Below, piece after piece: positions 45,937-60,400 of a stretch of DNA of 64,000 nucleotides. The stretch covers positions 108,987,139 through 109,051,138 of the forward strand of contig OV884011.1 of the NCBI GenBank assembly GCA_930367205.1, in the 5' to 3' direction. Each line of letters begins with the position of its first letter. Within the stretch, counting starts at the first letter, position 1. The notes under the pieces are model-generated. The model was not told the DNA's origin. It made no database searches and saw only the letters and a program-made list of their open reading frames with translations. The position numbers and the translations under genes were made by a program. The stretch is from Acanthosoma haemorrhoidale. Its lineage: Eukaryota; Arthropoda; Insecta; Hemiptera; Acanthosomatidae.

Positions 45937-48900
45937 TATGTTGTGTAATAATTACACTTCTTATTTCCCTTAAGTAACCATCCCTCTCCTTCGGTTTCTT
46001 AAATATTCGATCGGTGACCGCCTTTGTTGGCATTGGAAAGTATACTCGACCATTTCCTCTCTGTATTGTCTCCGCCTTTGATGTAACTCTGCAATTTAAA
46101 TCGAAGGTAATCGCTTAATTATTTGACATAAAAACTCCCCTGTTTAGGTTTTACCCGGATAATTACCTTTCAATAATTGTTTATCCTTTGCCATATTAGT
46201 GAAATCACTTTGTTGTATTCTGAGGTAAGCCGTAAAAATTATCCAATTGAACCAAAATACGTTTAATCCGAAACTCTTAGGTCAGAAGTTATTTAATATG
46301 AAACATCCTATTTCATTATTCCGATTTAATAAGTATTTTTTTATTATTATTATATCCATTATTTGTTTTAATATTTTTATATGTCATAAAATTTTATTAA
46401 AATATAATAATCGAAAATATCTATAAATATTTACTTACATACGTACACATTTTTTATTGATGTTATAGTTAGTGTATTGGTATTGGTGTAATATTAGAAG
46501 TGTGTGTTTAAACCGATTGGTTCTGCACAGCTGTAATATCTTGTACGGAATAGGAAACCGGTACAGTCAGTCGGTCCTAGTCATTTTTTTTTACATAAAT
46601 TTCCAATTGTGTGGTGGCTGAGGATCGTTTTGAGCCTGCTAGTACCAGTTATCCTATTCAAAGCACGCGTGGGAAAAGGAACTTCAGTTCGTCTGACATA
46701 CTGACGGACAAATAGCGGTAGGGTTGAAAAAAAAAGCTTAAGTCAGCCCTGGGGTTATAAAACACCGGATAAGATCACCAGACCGGATATGTCCCCTGAT
46801 TACTCACAAGTTAGGTACTCTTCCCGAAGATAAATAATTCATTGGATTGTCAATAATTATCATCGCATAGGTAAATATGACTTTTTTACTTTAGATGTGA
46901 CTATAAATGTGCGTAAGAATTAATACTGTCCTGGGTATAATTTCAGAAAAACGTATTATATGTATAGTTGGAGGCTAATTGTTAAATTAAATATTCAAAA
47001 CAATGATACTGATTATTTATATTAATAATTAATCAGAGTTGAAAGGGGGCTAAGAATAATGCAAACATGCATTGCTTTTATCTTGCTCACTATTCATTTT
47101 ATCCACAAATCCTGTAAAATCATTGTTGTAGCTCATTAATTTAAAAATATATATATATATATATGGAAGTATGGTAAAAAGCTAGTTATGTAGAGGTCGT
47201 TTTTTATAATTTGAGGTAGTTGTTCACCATAGTTAGGAACCGGCTGATAGTGTATCCATATCAACGATTTCTAATACAAAACTAGTTTGGTCTCCTGCAC
47301 GATCTCCTCCCCTCTTCCGATTTTCGTAATAAGGTAAGGTGATTGGTCTTGTGCAATTAGACACTTTTGGGATCAATTTACGCTTGCTCAACGGTGGATC
47401 TGGAAATGTTACCTTACAAATGAATGATTCACATTTAACGTCCCCAATTATATAAGTCAATCGTTTATGGCAAGTCGTTTTTTTTAATAAACGTATATTT
47501 GCCACGTGCCTTCTTAATATAATAAACCTTTGATGTAAAAGATTTCGCGGATCTTGAGCAAATCGTATTCGGGGTGACATAAAATCCACGTCTCCAATAT
47601 TGCTGATAAGTTATGTAACGTCTTGTTGATGGCATTAAATGTTAGCTTATGACGTTTTTTTTTTATTATCTCTCTATTCGTTTGAATCCGATGAACACTT
47701 GGATATATGAGTAGAACGTCCGTCATAGCTCACCTGTCTGTATGTCTAAATCCACCTGACTAAGCAAAATTTTTGTTTAAGTAACAAAAAAAGTCTACTC
47801 TGCTTCGACTGAAGAAGTATTTAATCTTTTAAATTTAAAAAAACACAACTAAGGGGGAAGATGTTTTCCAGGGGATTTTGGATCCACATATGTTTTTGAA
47901 ACATTTTTTCAAAGATGAAATTTACAAAGTGTTCATCGCGTGCTTCATTAACTGATGCAAATTTAGAAAACCAGTTAAGATGTGCAACGTCGAATATAAA
48001 TATAGATTTACATAAATGAAGTGAAAGAAACGATAAACAAATAACTCATTAGTTAAGACTCCTGAGTTAATTATATTGAATCTTGGTATAACAATAAAGT
48101 TTTATTCATTTTGTATTTGCATTACATTTTTTAAAAGCATGTTTACCTGAAGTTTGACCCACTGTAACGGTACGCGTCATCAAACTGGCCCATGAAACAT
48201 TTTGGGTTGGCCCGGCATGTCGCAGGGAATGATGGATTTTCATTATTTCAATAAATTCACTCCTTAATTAATTCGTTTTAAATAAATCACTCAAATAATT
48301 AATTACTAATGTGCAAAACCCTTTGCCTGAAGCTGTTACAATGATAAGTACGCCTGAAAGCATTTGATAAATGTCTGAAAAGTAAATTAATATCGTTCTG
48401 TAATTTGCCTAATTAGGTAAAACAAAAAGGGACGAGTTCTGTCTTATTTATTTAAAAATTTAAGCACTCAAGTAAACCTCTTCACTGTTGCATTTCGGGG
48501 TTATTGATTAACATTGTAAATGTAAAAAATAACAATAGCTTGATGATAAATAATTAAGATGTTCAGATAATAGTTTAACAAGAAACCTAAAAGACAAATA
48601 TTTACCATCGTGTGGTTATGGAGATGACTAGCGTCCATATCTCCTAGAGGTCAACTGAGCCCTGAAGCGTGGACACAGCCCAGTGTTACGTAAGCGCAGG
48701 ACAGACAGTCGGTGGCGAATGCAAAAGGAGGCTACGGGATGGGTTAGAGTTCACGAGATATGAACGTGCAAGGTTCCTGGGTGAAGTGGCTAGAGGCATC
48801 TACAACTCACATTTTACAAGGGCTCAATGCCTCAACCAGGACTAAACCACAAAACGTGGTCCATTCTTGTCTTGTATCATACCGTGTATTTAGTATGTAT

Positions 48901-51900
48901 CAAACCGTATCAACATTTGTAATACTATCCATTTTGATTGTTAGGGAAACCGCTGGTTACCATACATAACCTGCATTTTCTGGGTCCATTAGAAACCTTT
49001 ATTCATAGCCAAGAGCGATATGGTCAGTTTTGGTTTTCTTTCATAATCATGCACATAATTATTTTTATCATGAAAATATTTATTTCAATTAAGAGTAAAG
49101 GAACAGTAGAGTTGCCAAGAACTTTACTTGAGTTTCGTAAAACTCATTCAATGTAAAAAACTGCTGATTATTGTTTATTACAAAAACATAATTTTTTAGG
49201 TTTAATTTTTTCCGGTTATTGTATTGTATGCAAATTGCTAATCAGCATATTTTAAGGTGTGTAATATACCTTTAAAATTTAATTCATTTTTATGTTCACT
49301 TTTGCATAAAAGCTTATATAACATTCATATATGCACAGTCAGACAGTGCTCAAACCCTTAATAACAGGCAGTTTTAATAAAATCTAGTGCTGGAGCAAAC
49401 ATGAAGACGTCTTGTCAAAAAGGTAATAACTTAAACTTTAATAAACTATTAAATAAAATTTAAATCCTTCTTCCCTCGATTGAATTGTACGCCGACCCTC
49501 TCACTCAATTGTTTACGGCAGTGAGTGCCCGTTGAGAGACAACTTTATCCCCGGTAGGTTTAATATTTTACTCATTTTAAGGTCATGGTATCGGAATTAA
49601 GGTCGGACCATAATGTTGCACAACTCTAAGTAATTTATTTGAGATGAGGTTGAAGCTAATATCTCCACTATTCTATGTTCTGCGATTACCAGTAATTACC
49701 ATATTACGTCATCCTTATATCGCAATCCTACTTACACTACTACATCTATTAGCTTTAATATCACTGCAAATAATAGTGATTGGTTAATGTTTGTACAATT
49801 GCATTATGCATTAACATTTCATATTTCATGATCAAATAATTATTATGCTGAGGCATAGATTTTTTTTTTTTTGTAGCACACACATATAACCTTTTTAGCT
49901 ACATATTTTTCATTTGGTGGATCTGTTAAAATAATTTCTAAATATTTGAACAAGTGCTTTAGTACAAATTGAAGGAGCTATCGATTGATTTTCTATTGAT
50001 TGAATAACAGTATTAATTGATTTTTTTTAAGCGAATAACTAATTACTTGCTAAATTAAATGTATATATCGTCTATTCTATGAATGAAATGTAACAATTTT
50101 TTTCAAATATACATTGTATTAACATCTAGGGGGAAAGTATGCTAGAGGTAATAAACAACAAACAGAACAATTAAATCATTCTAATCGTCCTGTAATTTTA
50201 TTCTACTTTGCAAAGTGGTTTATCTGCATTTATAAATAATTGAATGGAATCACAAATCGAAACCGGGACAGAAATTATAAAAGGCATGATTGAATAATAT
50301 CTTTTGCATTCTATTTTCTGATCCTGACCCTATTAATAACAGCAATGGAGAGCATTTCTAGAGTGCATACACACAACTTTCACGCATAAATATTCAAATA
50401 TTCTTGTGCGTTAATGATTGAGAAGTGAAGAGAAAGGTGAAACTCAATTAAGAGGATTCACAACTCTCCCCGCGAACAAGCTTTTGCTACTCTGGGCTGA
50501 GCAATGTCCGAACGAAATCGTGCACTAGTGATTGTTCGAGTCTTACCATGCCTTGTCTATGCAAGCTCATAAGATATCTGCATTATTTTTTGATCATATT
50601 ATTTGTCGATTTTCTAAATCCAATGATACATCTTGTGAGTTTGGGTGTGAAACATTGCCGTTTTCAAAGAGAAGGTTGAGCAACTAGAGTAGTTAGTTAG
50701 TGTACAAAATATTTCATTAGATGTAAAGTTTGAACAATATTTAGTAAAAAAAGTAAATTTCAAAAAAACAGAAATTATGTTGAGCGCCAGGCTTTAATAA
50801 GTCATCTTCAACTGAGGGCAAAAAAAGCAAAACTACATACCCGTATATGGCCACACAAAAAAAATACTGCTAATCCAGGCTAGTTGAGTGGGGGAGAAGG
50901 GCTGGGTGAAGTAATAAAGCAGCCAGCATAATATTTTCTTATAAATATATTTACAATATTAACAAGTAGAAAAATATATATATACGAAGAAATAGGAAAT
51001 ATTATATTTATAAGAAAAAAATTACAATAATATTGAACTATATATAAAAAGTAAAAGTCAACGAAAAGAAATTGAAACTTAATACTAATACAGTATACAA
51101 ATTTGATCCGAAATAAGGCATGCCGAAAATCTTAAAAGTAAAATACATAATAAATTAATATATAAAGAAATAATAGAAAAGATAAAGAGAGATCTGTACA
51201 AAGCAATAGCTCTGAAGATATTGTCTAGTTGATCTTTAGGATAAGCAACTGTGTTCCCAAGTGGAATTACTGTTAATGTCTACTATCAAAACTGCTGTTA
51301 GCAAACTAAAGCATCTACTCACCTTAACTTTAGATATGCAATGTCATTTCTCAAAGTAAACTTAGACAATTATGGTTTATAGCAAGCATTGTCATTGTAG
51401 CATTTCAGCCAACCTTGGTAACAAAATTATTAAGAAAATATAGGTTTATTAAATAATACAGTCCGATGAGAACTAAACATCATGTAAATTGCCAGCTTAA
51501 TGCAATAGTAATAGCAATTTCAATACATATTAATAAACTATAAATATTATGTTTTAGTAGGTATAATTCGAACAGTTAACAATTGGGCACATGCCACAAC
51601 CTTCTCAATCAGGTATACCAAGGAGTCTTGGTAGAAGTGGCCTTCTTTTGGAAACCGAAGCACCACTATCAACTAGGCAATCAATTCCGATAAATTATAT
51701 CCAATCATCCAAAAGAACTACACTTCTATACGACATTTTGTAATTAAACATTATGAATTAATTAATTCTCGTTAGTAAGACAGTAATGACCTGTTGTTAC
51801 TTATAAGTGTTCATTTAAGTCTAAGAAAGGGCAATCATCATGGAGTGGACAAGAAGAATCGCAGGGTTTGATGCCCTGGGGCATGAGGATAATGGAACCA

Positions 51901-52831
51901 CCATTCTTGACCCACCGTTCAAATCTCTGCGGGCGTGCCAGTTAGGATTCTTACATTCACCGTCCGTATTCCTTGCAGACTTGATGATTTATAATTACAA
52001 GTAAATAAATAAATATATAATTGGTTTGTAGTATTGTTCTATAGTATAATTGTAATGTAGTTTTATTATGTTTACTAAATAATGCATAAATCATACAAGG
52101 TTGGCTGGGCTAGGGTCAATTTTCCTATTGGGAGAGTTCAACCACTTCATATCAGGGTTAGAGGAATATTGGAATTGGAAATTGGATTTATTGGAAACTC
52201 ATGAGAAACGGATCATTCTTTCACGTTGCATTGTACAGATAACACCATGAGATTGAACTTTTTCTCATATAGCTTTCTTTAACCTTTCCACATATGTGAA
52301 AAACAAATAGAAAACAGGAAGGGTATATTGCGAAGTTACCACATCGGCAAAGAGAGTATAGATATTATATAAAACGTTTGACAGCTCTTGTAAGTGGGGA
52401 GGAATTTTTATTAACTCGTGTGTCGTTAATTGGAGCAGGTGTTTCTTATTGGTATAGGGATACTACTAGAAGGTTGAGAAAAAGATCCGATCGTTCTAGA
52501 TTTGTTAAGGATATATTTCACAGCACTGTGGTTTATGCTGATTTGTTTTTCTCAAAAAACAGGAGCGATAACTTTAGAAGACGAAAACAATTTAATAACT
52601 TTCACTTATTTGTAGGGTTTCTCAGAACAGTTCTGATTTTTTCCAAGGACATGTTAAAGACGGTACTTTAAAAGTTTTGTTTTTCGTTATTTCATTTATT
52701 TAAATAATTTTTGATTTGTTGAAAAGGTATTTTTAGTGGCTGCTCAGATATTAAACGGGTATTTTTCGGTCGAAAATACAGATAATAAAAATATTTAATA
52801 AATATTTCATTTAAACTCTTTTGAATGTAAC
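45937..52831. other. Long gene-free stretch
   Basis: A+T-rich. A TA microsatellite lies at about 47,147-47,164. A minus-strand frame at 47,233-47,589 (118 codons, ATG start) is lysine/arginine-rich with no recognised domain. A GTTATGTAAC site lies at 47,610. 48,640-48,860 is G+C-richer and looks like decayed repeat DNA. No gene is supported. Confidence 0.4.
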
Positions 52832-53390
52832 AACTTTATTATGATAAAATTACAATCTGCCTCATTGGGCAATAAGTAATTGTGATAAATGATTTCATTC
52901 ATACCATATTTACAATTTTCATCCACTCACTCGGTCATACAGTATTTACAAACTGCCCATAGACCACCCAAGTTCACATGGTTATCACTACCCTCGAATG
53001 CGAAAGAGGAAGCGGAGCCTTAGGAAGTCCCCCGCGCTCCTCCGTGAGCCGCGTCACTGGATAACTCCCAGCGCGTGAGTCACAGACGATCAGGACGCTC
53101 ACAGATCTGCTGGTGCAGATCCATTCATGCCGTTTGTGGCCAAACGGATCCGTGGAACCAGCCCGGGAGAAGGGAGCATCGTTGGAAATTGTGCCCAATG
53201 TAACTAAGGCAGGAAGGGTGGGTACCAGACACTGCATTGCGGTACCTTGAGAACGGTAAGAGAGAACTGAGAACGGATCTGAGGTTGGAGGACCCCAGCA
53301 GGCCTCCATATATCCTGCCAGGGGAAGTTGCGGCTAGCACCTGTAACGGGAACCCGATACAGGAACCTTTACCCTCCTCCACTCATCCAG
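52832..53390 (-). mobile_element. 5'-truncated copy of the jockey family 3' region
   Basis: The reverse complement contains TTATCCAGTGACGCGGCT, GGGGGACTTCC, GATAACCATGTGAAC, TACTGTATGACCGAGTGAG, GTAAATATGGTATGAATGA and a terminal AATAAAG. These match 10,110-10,370 in order. The remaining 280 bp (53,110-53,390) are G+C-rich and probably the upstream 3' UTR, but alignment there is weak. The minus-strand open frames inside it are not RT sequence. No A run remains at the 3' end, as in the 25.1-kb copy. Confidence 0.8.
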
Positions 53391-55617
53391 AACTTTAAGT
53401 GTCTATTTTTTTCTTACTATTCTATCCTCTGTTGAGTTACGTTATTAAATTACTTTATGTAACCTTATTTTTCTTTAATGCCTACTACTGCCGCCGTCTG
53501 AAGGAGTCCATTAGGAACTGGGTAGTTCGAAGATTTGTGCCATCCGTGTGAGCTAGCCAAGAGTGGTTAAAAGGCGCATTAAAATAAGTAGTTTATTCCC
53601 CTGTATATTTGCCTAGGACACCAATACTCATGAATACTAATGAATTCAAGTGGGCCTGGGACTGCTCAGAAAGTTACTTGATAAAAAATACTCGGTATTT
53701 TTTACCTAAAACACTTCCCGTGTTTTCGTGAAACCAGCATGTCCCCAGATGCTGTGGAATATTCCATAATAATTTCAAATGGTGGAATAGGTTTTCGACC
53801 TCTATCGAATTAAAATAATTAGCGGGGCCCTGTACCTATATATATATATATATATGGGCTTCTTCCATCGGGCTATAATTCACCAGACTACAACCTACTC
53901 GGTTAGCTAACAACAAGGACAGAGGAGCCAGAACTGTGGTTACGTAAAGTTCATAACAGCCCTACACGCCCTTCACAGGCCAGATCAAACCTTGGATTAG
54001 TGCCGGATAATTTACCAGGCCGCTTTAAGTAATCACCAATCCTTTTTCTGAGGTACCTAACTAGTTTTTTTTCCTTTTACACTCGTTCTGTTTCAAATCT
54101 CTGATTGGACGATACACATGGCGTATAATAAATAGTACCAAATGCATAATTAAATTGACGAAACGTGAGTTTTACCCTGGATAATTCATGGCAATTTCAG
54201 ACACACATATTAAATATCAGGCTAAATTACTGTATTTATATGCCATGAACGGTTTTATTATCTTTCTTTTATCTTTTTTTTTTCATTTAATTGACCTTCT
54301 CGTATTTCGCTTACCATATTTTACATGGAGTGTTTTTATTTCTTGACACAACCATCATAGTCCAAATGTAAGCAAGCCCCTGAGCTTCTGAAAATGTCCG
54401 TCGTTTACATACAGAATATGGTATTGTCATTTCGACGAATTACATGTGTTATATATTTTTATTGTTCTTTAAATGTATTTTCAGTACTTGGTATAATTCA
54501 TTAGTTTTTGTACGTAATAACTGTTTGAGATTATACACAACTACATAATAGGTTAAATATTTAATTCAAATAATGCCGTTAAAAGTAAAAAATCAGCTAA
54601 ACATATAAAATGGATTTCGGCACTGCTAAAGGTTCGAAATGAGGTGGCTTAGGAAGGCCAGCCTGTCACAATAATTTTTCTGTGCCCAAATAATTATACA
54701 GTCTTTTTTTAAACAAACCAATTTTTTTTTGTTTTAACTAAATATTTAGAGTCTAGGATTTAGCGTAATACGTACAAAAAAATACCTTCTATATTTGAAG
54801 GTCTCTCAGTGATATGGTTTGCAAAATCTAAAAAATAAATAAAAACTCTAACCTTGTTAACACTTCAATAGGGAAACATCAAGATTATGGATGATTTTGA
54901 TTTATGCTCAATTGTAGATTTAAATGGAGTGAGGAGTGTTTGCTATTATTTTTGGGGCGAATCGTTTATAAGGAATCGTTGTCCGGTTTTGGGCTAAACC
55001 GGTTTGTGTCAATGAGTGCCCCAGTTTCGGCTTATGAAACAAACATCTTGGGGTAGAAAAAAAACAGTTAAAGAATGTCCAACTTGTCATGTAATTACGT
55101 AAACAACAGTCATTTTCAAATTATTAACCACTCAATTCCACCATAATAATCAGCCCAGTCATATGTTCGTCATTTTATGCATTAAAATATAAGTACATAT
55201 ATTCTTTGATATTAATACTAGACCACGTTCTTGCATGCTATTTATGTTACGGACAACATTAAAATATCACGATAAATTTATTTTTTAATTTTATCAGTGG
55301 CTAATTTTGAATAAAATGTTTTTATTGTTTTATGTTGAAGAAGCTCGTGATCGTTTCGTAATATTTGTGGTAATGTTTACAAATGTAAATCGAGAAGGTT
55401 TAAATCATGTCAATTATGTATAGTCAAAGTACAGTTTTTGTTTTCCTTTGTAATATTCATTTTAGCTAAGCTGTTTTCGGAAAAAAAAAACTCGATTTCA
55501 GTATTTCATCTTCTAACATGCTCATTCTTGGGTACTCTTGGCTTACATTCAAATCTATAAACTACACCGTTAAGGTCTCACGATATAAAGTAACATCTCA
55601 GAAGCTATCTAAGATCC
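53391..55617. other. Gene-free sequence
   Basis: At 53,551-53,585 the words GCTAGCCAAGAGTGGTTAAA and AGGCG resemble the A-box region of tRNA-Ser/Leu, suggesting a SINE scrap. A TA microsatellite lies at about 53,838-53,856. The rest is A+T-rich with no gene. Confidence 0.4.
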
Positions 55618-55715
55618 TTTTTTTTTTTTTCAACAATAATACACCCTTATTTAAATAAAATTACAATCTGCCCTAGAATGGCAATATATAATTGTGATAA
55701 AATATTAAATTAATA
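55618..55715 (-). mobile_element. Very short jockey-family tail with A tail
   Basis: On the minus strand this reads AATTATATATTGCCATTCTA, GGGCAGATTGTAATTTTATT, and then an A run (the T run at 55,618-55,630 on plus). It matches the last 70-80 bp of the family. The preserved A run separates it from the 25.1- and 52.8-kb copies, which lack one. Confidence 0.7.
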
Positions 55716-57428
55716 GTTTTTTTGCTATTTAAAATATATTTTTTTATTTGTTGGAAAGGTACTTTTCATAGACGGAGGGGTATATAAAATAAATCAAGTA
55801 TTTTGTATTATTTTAAGAAACCCACCCAGAGAAACTAATACCCACTTAAGAAATTGTCTTTGATATGATGAGAAAAACATAAATGGCGAGACGACTTATC
55901 CTTGGATGAACATTTTTTACAGATTTATACTATTATTATCATCAGGTATCATTAATTACTATTGTATCTAAAGGAAGGCACCTTGATGAGTCGTCAAGCA
56001 TTCTCTCCACTTAATAATGGATCAGTTCACCTTAGACCTGAGACTCCTTCAGAACTCGTCATTCATTGCAACTATTGTAGACACATTATCCGTTTATACC
56101 CTTTTTGTTGTTTTTTTCAATCCCAGCTTTGTATTTGACATGATGTGATCACGTATAAAAAATGGTATCCGATCGCGCTCATAGCTATTAATTTATTACT
56201 TTCATTGCCATTTTTTTTTTCTTATGAATTAAATGGCGGCGAGGCAAGGGTGCATGTACCGGGGCGAGAAGTGGTGCGGGACCGCCACACCAAGGCCAGG
56301 GTTATGTAACACAGCTGTGTCCGCCTCTTTCTCCTCTCCGTCGCTCACTATCTTTATTTACCATTCTATATCTTGCGCGTGCGTCATCTCTTGTACGTCT
56401 GTATGCTGCCAAGATATTCGTAACGGTGACTCCCGCAGCGGACGATGAGCTCACCAGGCCGCATTGATCTTGAACCGTGAAAGCACTCCTGTTGTTTAAT
56501 TCAGAAAGAAAATTATTTCCACGCAGAAGGTAGAAGCCCTAACAGAAAATTTAAGAGCTTTTTTTTTTACTACCAAAAGATGATATGTTCCTCTGTTTCG
56601 AATAGCCCGCTGTGGTGCCCTATCCCATTATACACTAGCGCCGCTTAATACGGCTTAAAGTGTCCTTTTTTTTCATGGAGGGATTACAGTGTCATCCCCT
56701 AGAAGGTTTCACATCTCGCCCTGGACGAGATGCGTCTATGCTTAAGACTTCAACTGGTTTGACATGGGATTTGGCAAAACCGAAACGCGTTACATCAAGT
56801 ACGTGACCGCTCAAAAACCACACATCTTAATAAAATTTAAGATAAATAATTACCTGCCAGAATCATACTATAAAGGGCATGAAAATAGCAGAGCTAATCT
56901 TCAAATATCTCCAAATACCATCATCGTTTTCTCCATTCTCCATGAACATAATTAATGTTTTGTTAATAATCATCCCATGTATCTTTTCAAAACCTGGTGG
57001 TCATTTTTCCATTTCCAATAGTTCTATTTGACTGTTCTAACGATTTCATCTTATAAAGAAATTGCTGTTTTTAAAAAGAAACAAAAAACAGGAGGTTTTT
57101 TTCTCACAATTGGGCAGCGATTTATTTTATTGAAATTGCTTTATAATGAGAAGGTATGCTCACTCCCAGATGCTAATTGCAATAGACATTCTTCTCTGTC
57201 GTACACCAATCTACCTGCCCTCCACTCTTATACCCCCACCCCGTTCAATGAGCAGAGCTGGCATTTCAGCCTGAAATGAAGTGTTTGTTTAATGGCTCTC
57301 ATATTTTATATGCTGAGCCATTTTGAATTATTTACGTTGGCTCCGTTCTTCGCCAGACTGCCGAGATAGCCTTGAACCCAAAGATCATTCCAAAAACAGG
57401 TGTATGTCGTAAGCTGCTTGGAAACCTG

Positions 57429-57474
57429 CAGCTGGAAGGAAGGCAGATGGGAGACAGCTGCTCTCCTTCAGCTG
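57429..57474. promoter_or_regulatory. Cluster of E-boxes
   Basis: Three CAGCTG sites (57,429, 57,455 and 57,469) and one CAGATG (57,444) lie within 46 bp in a G+C-richer island. Dense E-boxes of this type are typical of bHLH-bound enhancers. No target gene is visible. Confidence 0.35.
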
Positions 57475-60400
57475 TATTTATCCTTGCCATGCGCCCAGAA
57501 CTCTTTGTGTGGCTTTTCTTCCGTCGATAAAGATGTCCTGCAGCTTAACCCCAAGGTTTCGAAACTTTTTTTTGTGTCCTCCTAAGAAGTTCGAAACACG
57601 GCATCCAGATCCTTCCTTAAGATAGATACTTTCCATCGTATCCTGCCCTACTGGGAAGACAGTGGCACTGAGACAGGATAGATGCGGTTTTAAGAAGAGA
57701 GACAGAGATCTCGCTCCGACCGCAGGCTTGGTCTAGCGGTCTTCTGTCTAACCTTCACAGTTTAATGGCACCATTAAGCCCGAAAGCAATCTATCCGTGA
57801 GTGAATGTCAAATCAACGACCATGTTGACATATTTGATTCATTCCAAATTGTTCAATAGTCGATAATTGTTTTAAATTTTTCTAATGCTAATCCGTCGAT
57901 CGAAACCACAATTTATTATTATTTTAAAATACTTCATTTTAATTGTAAAATCATCTCTGACACTAAAAATATTATACATAATATAAAATATTGGCTTATT
58001 AAAAGCTTGGAACGATACGCTATTTCTATAATTGACTCACAATACTTAATAGCTTTCGAATTCTTTTTGCGTTGCCGTCTTTACTATCTTCTAAATTATT
58101 GCAATTGAATTAGAACTTCTTCAATAGCTAGAAATAGCGTTCCTAAGCATGAACTTGAGAAATCTTATCCTCAAAAGGCTTGACAATTTCGATAAATCAA
58201 ATAGGGCCAAGAATTCATTTGCATTGCTTCATGTCATTTGGCATGACACGCTATATGGATGGGCTTGACCTTTTAAGGAAGCAAATCGCTAGTTTAAAAA
58301 ACTATATTTATCCGGGAGATACATTTTAAACACAAAAATTACGTAACTCACCTCAATCGTTTACCAATTTTTTTTTTCTTTTTTTTTTATTATTTTAGCA
58401 ACTTCATCTCGCTGTTTGGTAAATTTGTTTGCATCCTTCGGAAAAAATAACAAGTTATGTAACACGATGTGAAAGGCACTTTGTGCTTTTGAACTACCTT
58501 TCAATGGAAATGGAAAATGTTAGTGCACTCCTTCATAGAAATTTTTTTTTCCCCCGGATTCTTGAATTTTTTTTTTCATAGCTCTCAAACTTATAAAAAT
58601 GGGATGTGGGAAAAATAAAAGGAAAATTATTTTGGATTGATGGGTGCCTCTCACTAAGGGGAGTCCCATTTGAAGGAAGTATGAGAAGGATATGGGGTTT
58701 GGGATGCCTAAAGGAGGCGGGTGGATTCGGGAAGGATTTTAACCGGATTCTTAAATAAAATAATTTTCGGTTGATTATGTACTTATAGTCTCTATTTCAA
58801 CCAGAAGCAATTAAAAAGAAATTATTCTGTCGTTTATATAAATTCTTTAATTTTGCCCACTTTAAGGATTCTCCCCCTGTCTTTGAACAATAAAAATGGA
58901 GAAAAGCTTATACCTAAGTTAAATTTTCAGTTAACAATTAAATCCCTCCGTTTCAAAAGCGGTAATTTTATTTTGATAATAATTATAAATTTTACTTAAA
59001 TAAATGATATTGAATAGAATTTGTAGACATACTTTTGTCTGAAGTATGGCTGACATTCTCATAAAATCACTACTTAAATTAATGCCTTTACATCAGAAGT
59101 ACCCTTGCGTTTTGAGAGTTAAAAATATTCACGTAGGCTTTTTATTTATAAACTATCGACTACACCAGCATTCATAATAATTTTTCACAATTTTCACGGG
59201 CTAAAATTTGCAAATGACAGCACTGCTAGGAACATAGAAAAATACGCATCCAACCGAGCTCTGTCATTTACTTGGGTCACAACATGTACCTATAAATAGA
59301 ATTTCTCCTTTCTCTCAAATTCAAATTTAGCCTTTATTGGTTAAAATGTAAAAATACTCTACTTTTACGATTTATCAAGTATTTTTAAGCTGTTTCGGTG
59401 TATAATTGGCATCTTGATAATATATTTATATTAGTGAAAAAACTATTCATAACTAGTGGTGTGTATTCATTCATTTCCACTTGAGGGTAGCATCACGAAC
59501 GCTTATACGTTCATGAAATGAGTCTGTAAATAGCTTTAGTATGTAAGCATACCTCATCATAATAGAGGGTACTTGTAATAATTAAATTAATGAGGAATTC
59601 ACTCTGGTTACTGCTTGCAAAGCGAGAGATTATTGAACGTATTAAACATACCTTCAGAACTTGCATTGTATACAAGCATTAGACCAGTTAATCAGTTGCA
59701 AAACCTCATGCACTATGTATAATGCAGCATAGCTACAGAAAATATGAGACGCACAACGTGCAATTTTAGTTTCCTTAGCTCCTTACAGATCCTAGATTTT
59801 TTGAATCCAATTGTATCAAAATAAAGGAGGTTTTCAAAATGCTAATAACGCATGGTTTTACAAACAAACAATAGTTACACAATAAAAGCACGAATTCGTC
59901 CGCAATCATTAAACCTGACCAGAACCTTCACCCGATTCCCTCAATTGTCTTGTGCCCTGAGCCATCATCACAGAAGGCCTAGGAACTTTCAACTTCGGTG
60001 AGAGCTTCCCCTGGGAAGAAGTGGGTCGGGGGGAGGAGGCAACCTAAGAAATCTGCGAACTTTTAGAAAGCAAATCGCCTGACCTAATTTTTCCTTTTTC
60101 ACCGCCATGGATAGTTGCAGATGCGTTTCACCGATCGTACCGACATACTTCTCTTTTGACAGCGATCGATTTATACGACTATGGTGTGTTTTCCGTCGTA
60201 AATTATTACCGAGCCTGAAGGGAGAGGTTCTACTCCCAAACAAATATGGAGCGATTCGCCTTTCGCCTAGATGTTCAACGATCTCAACCATGAAAATAAT
60301 TCAATAAATAGCGTTAGAAGTATATTCTGAAATACCCCGTACTACTTTGGAAAAGAAAAAGCCAGTCGTGTCTCTTCCACTAAGATACAGCAAGTCAATG

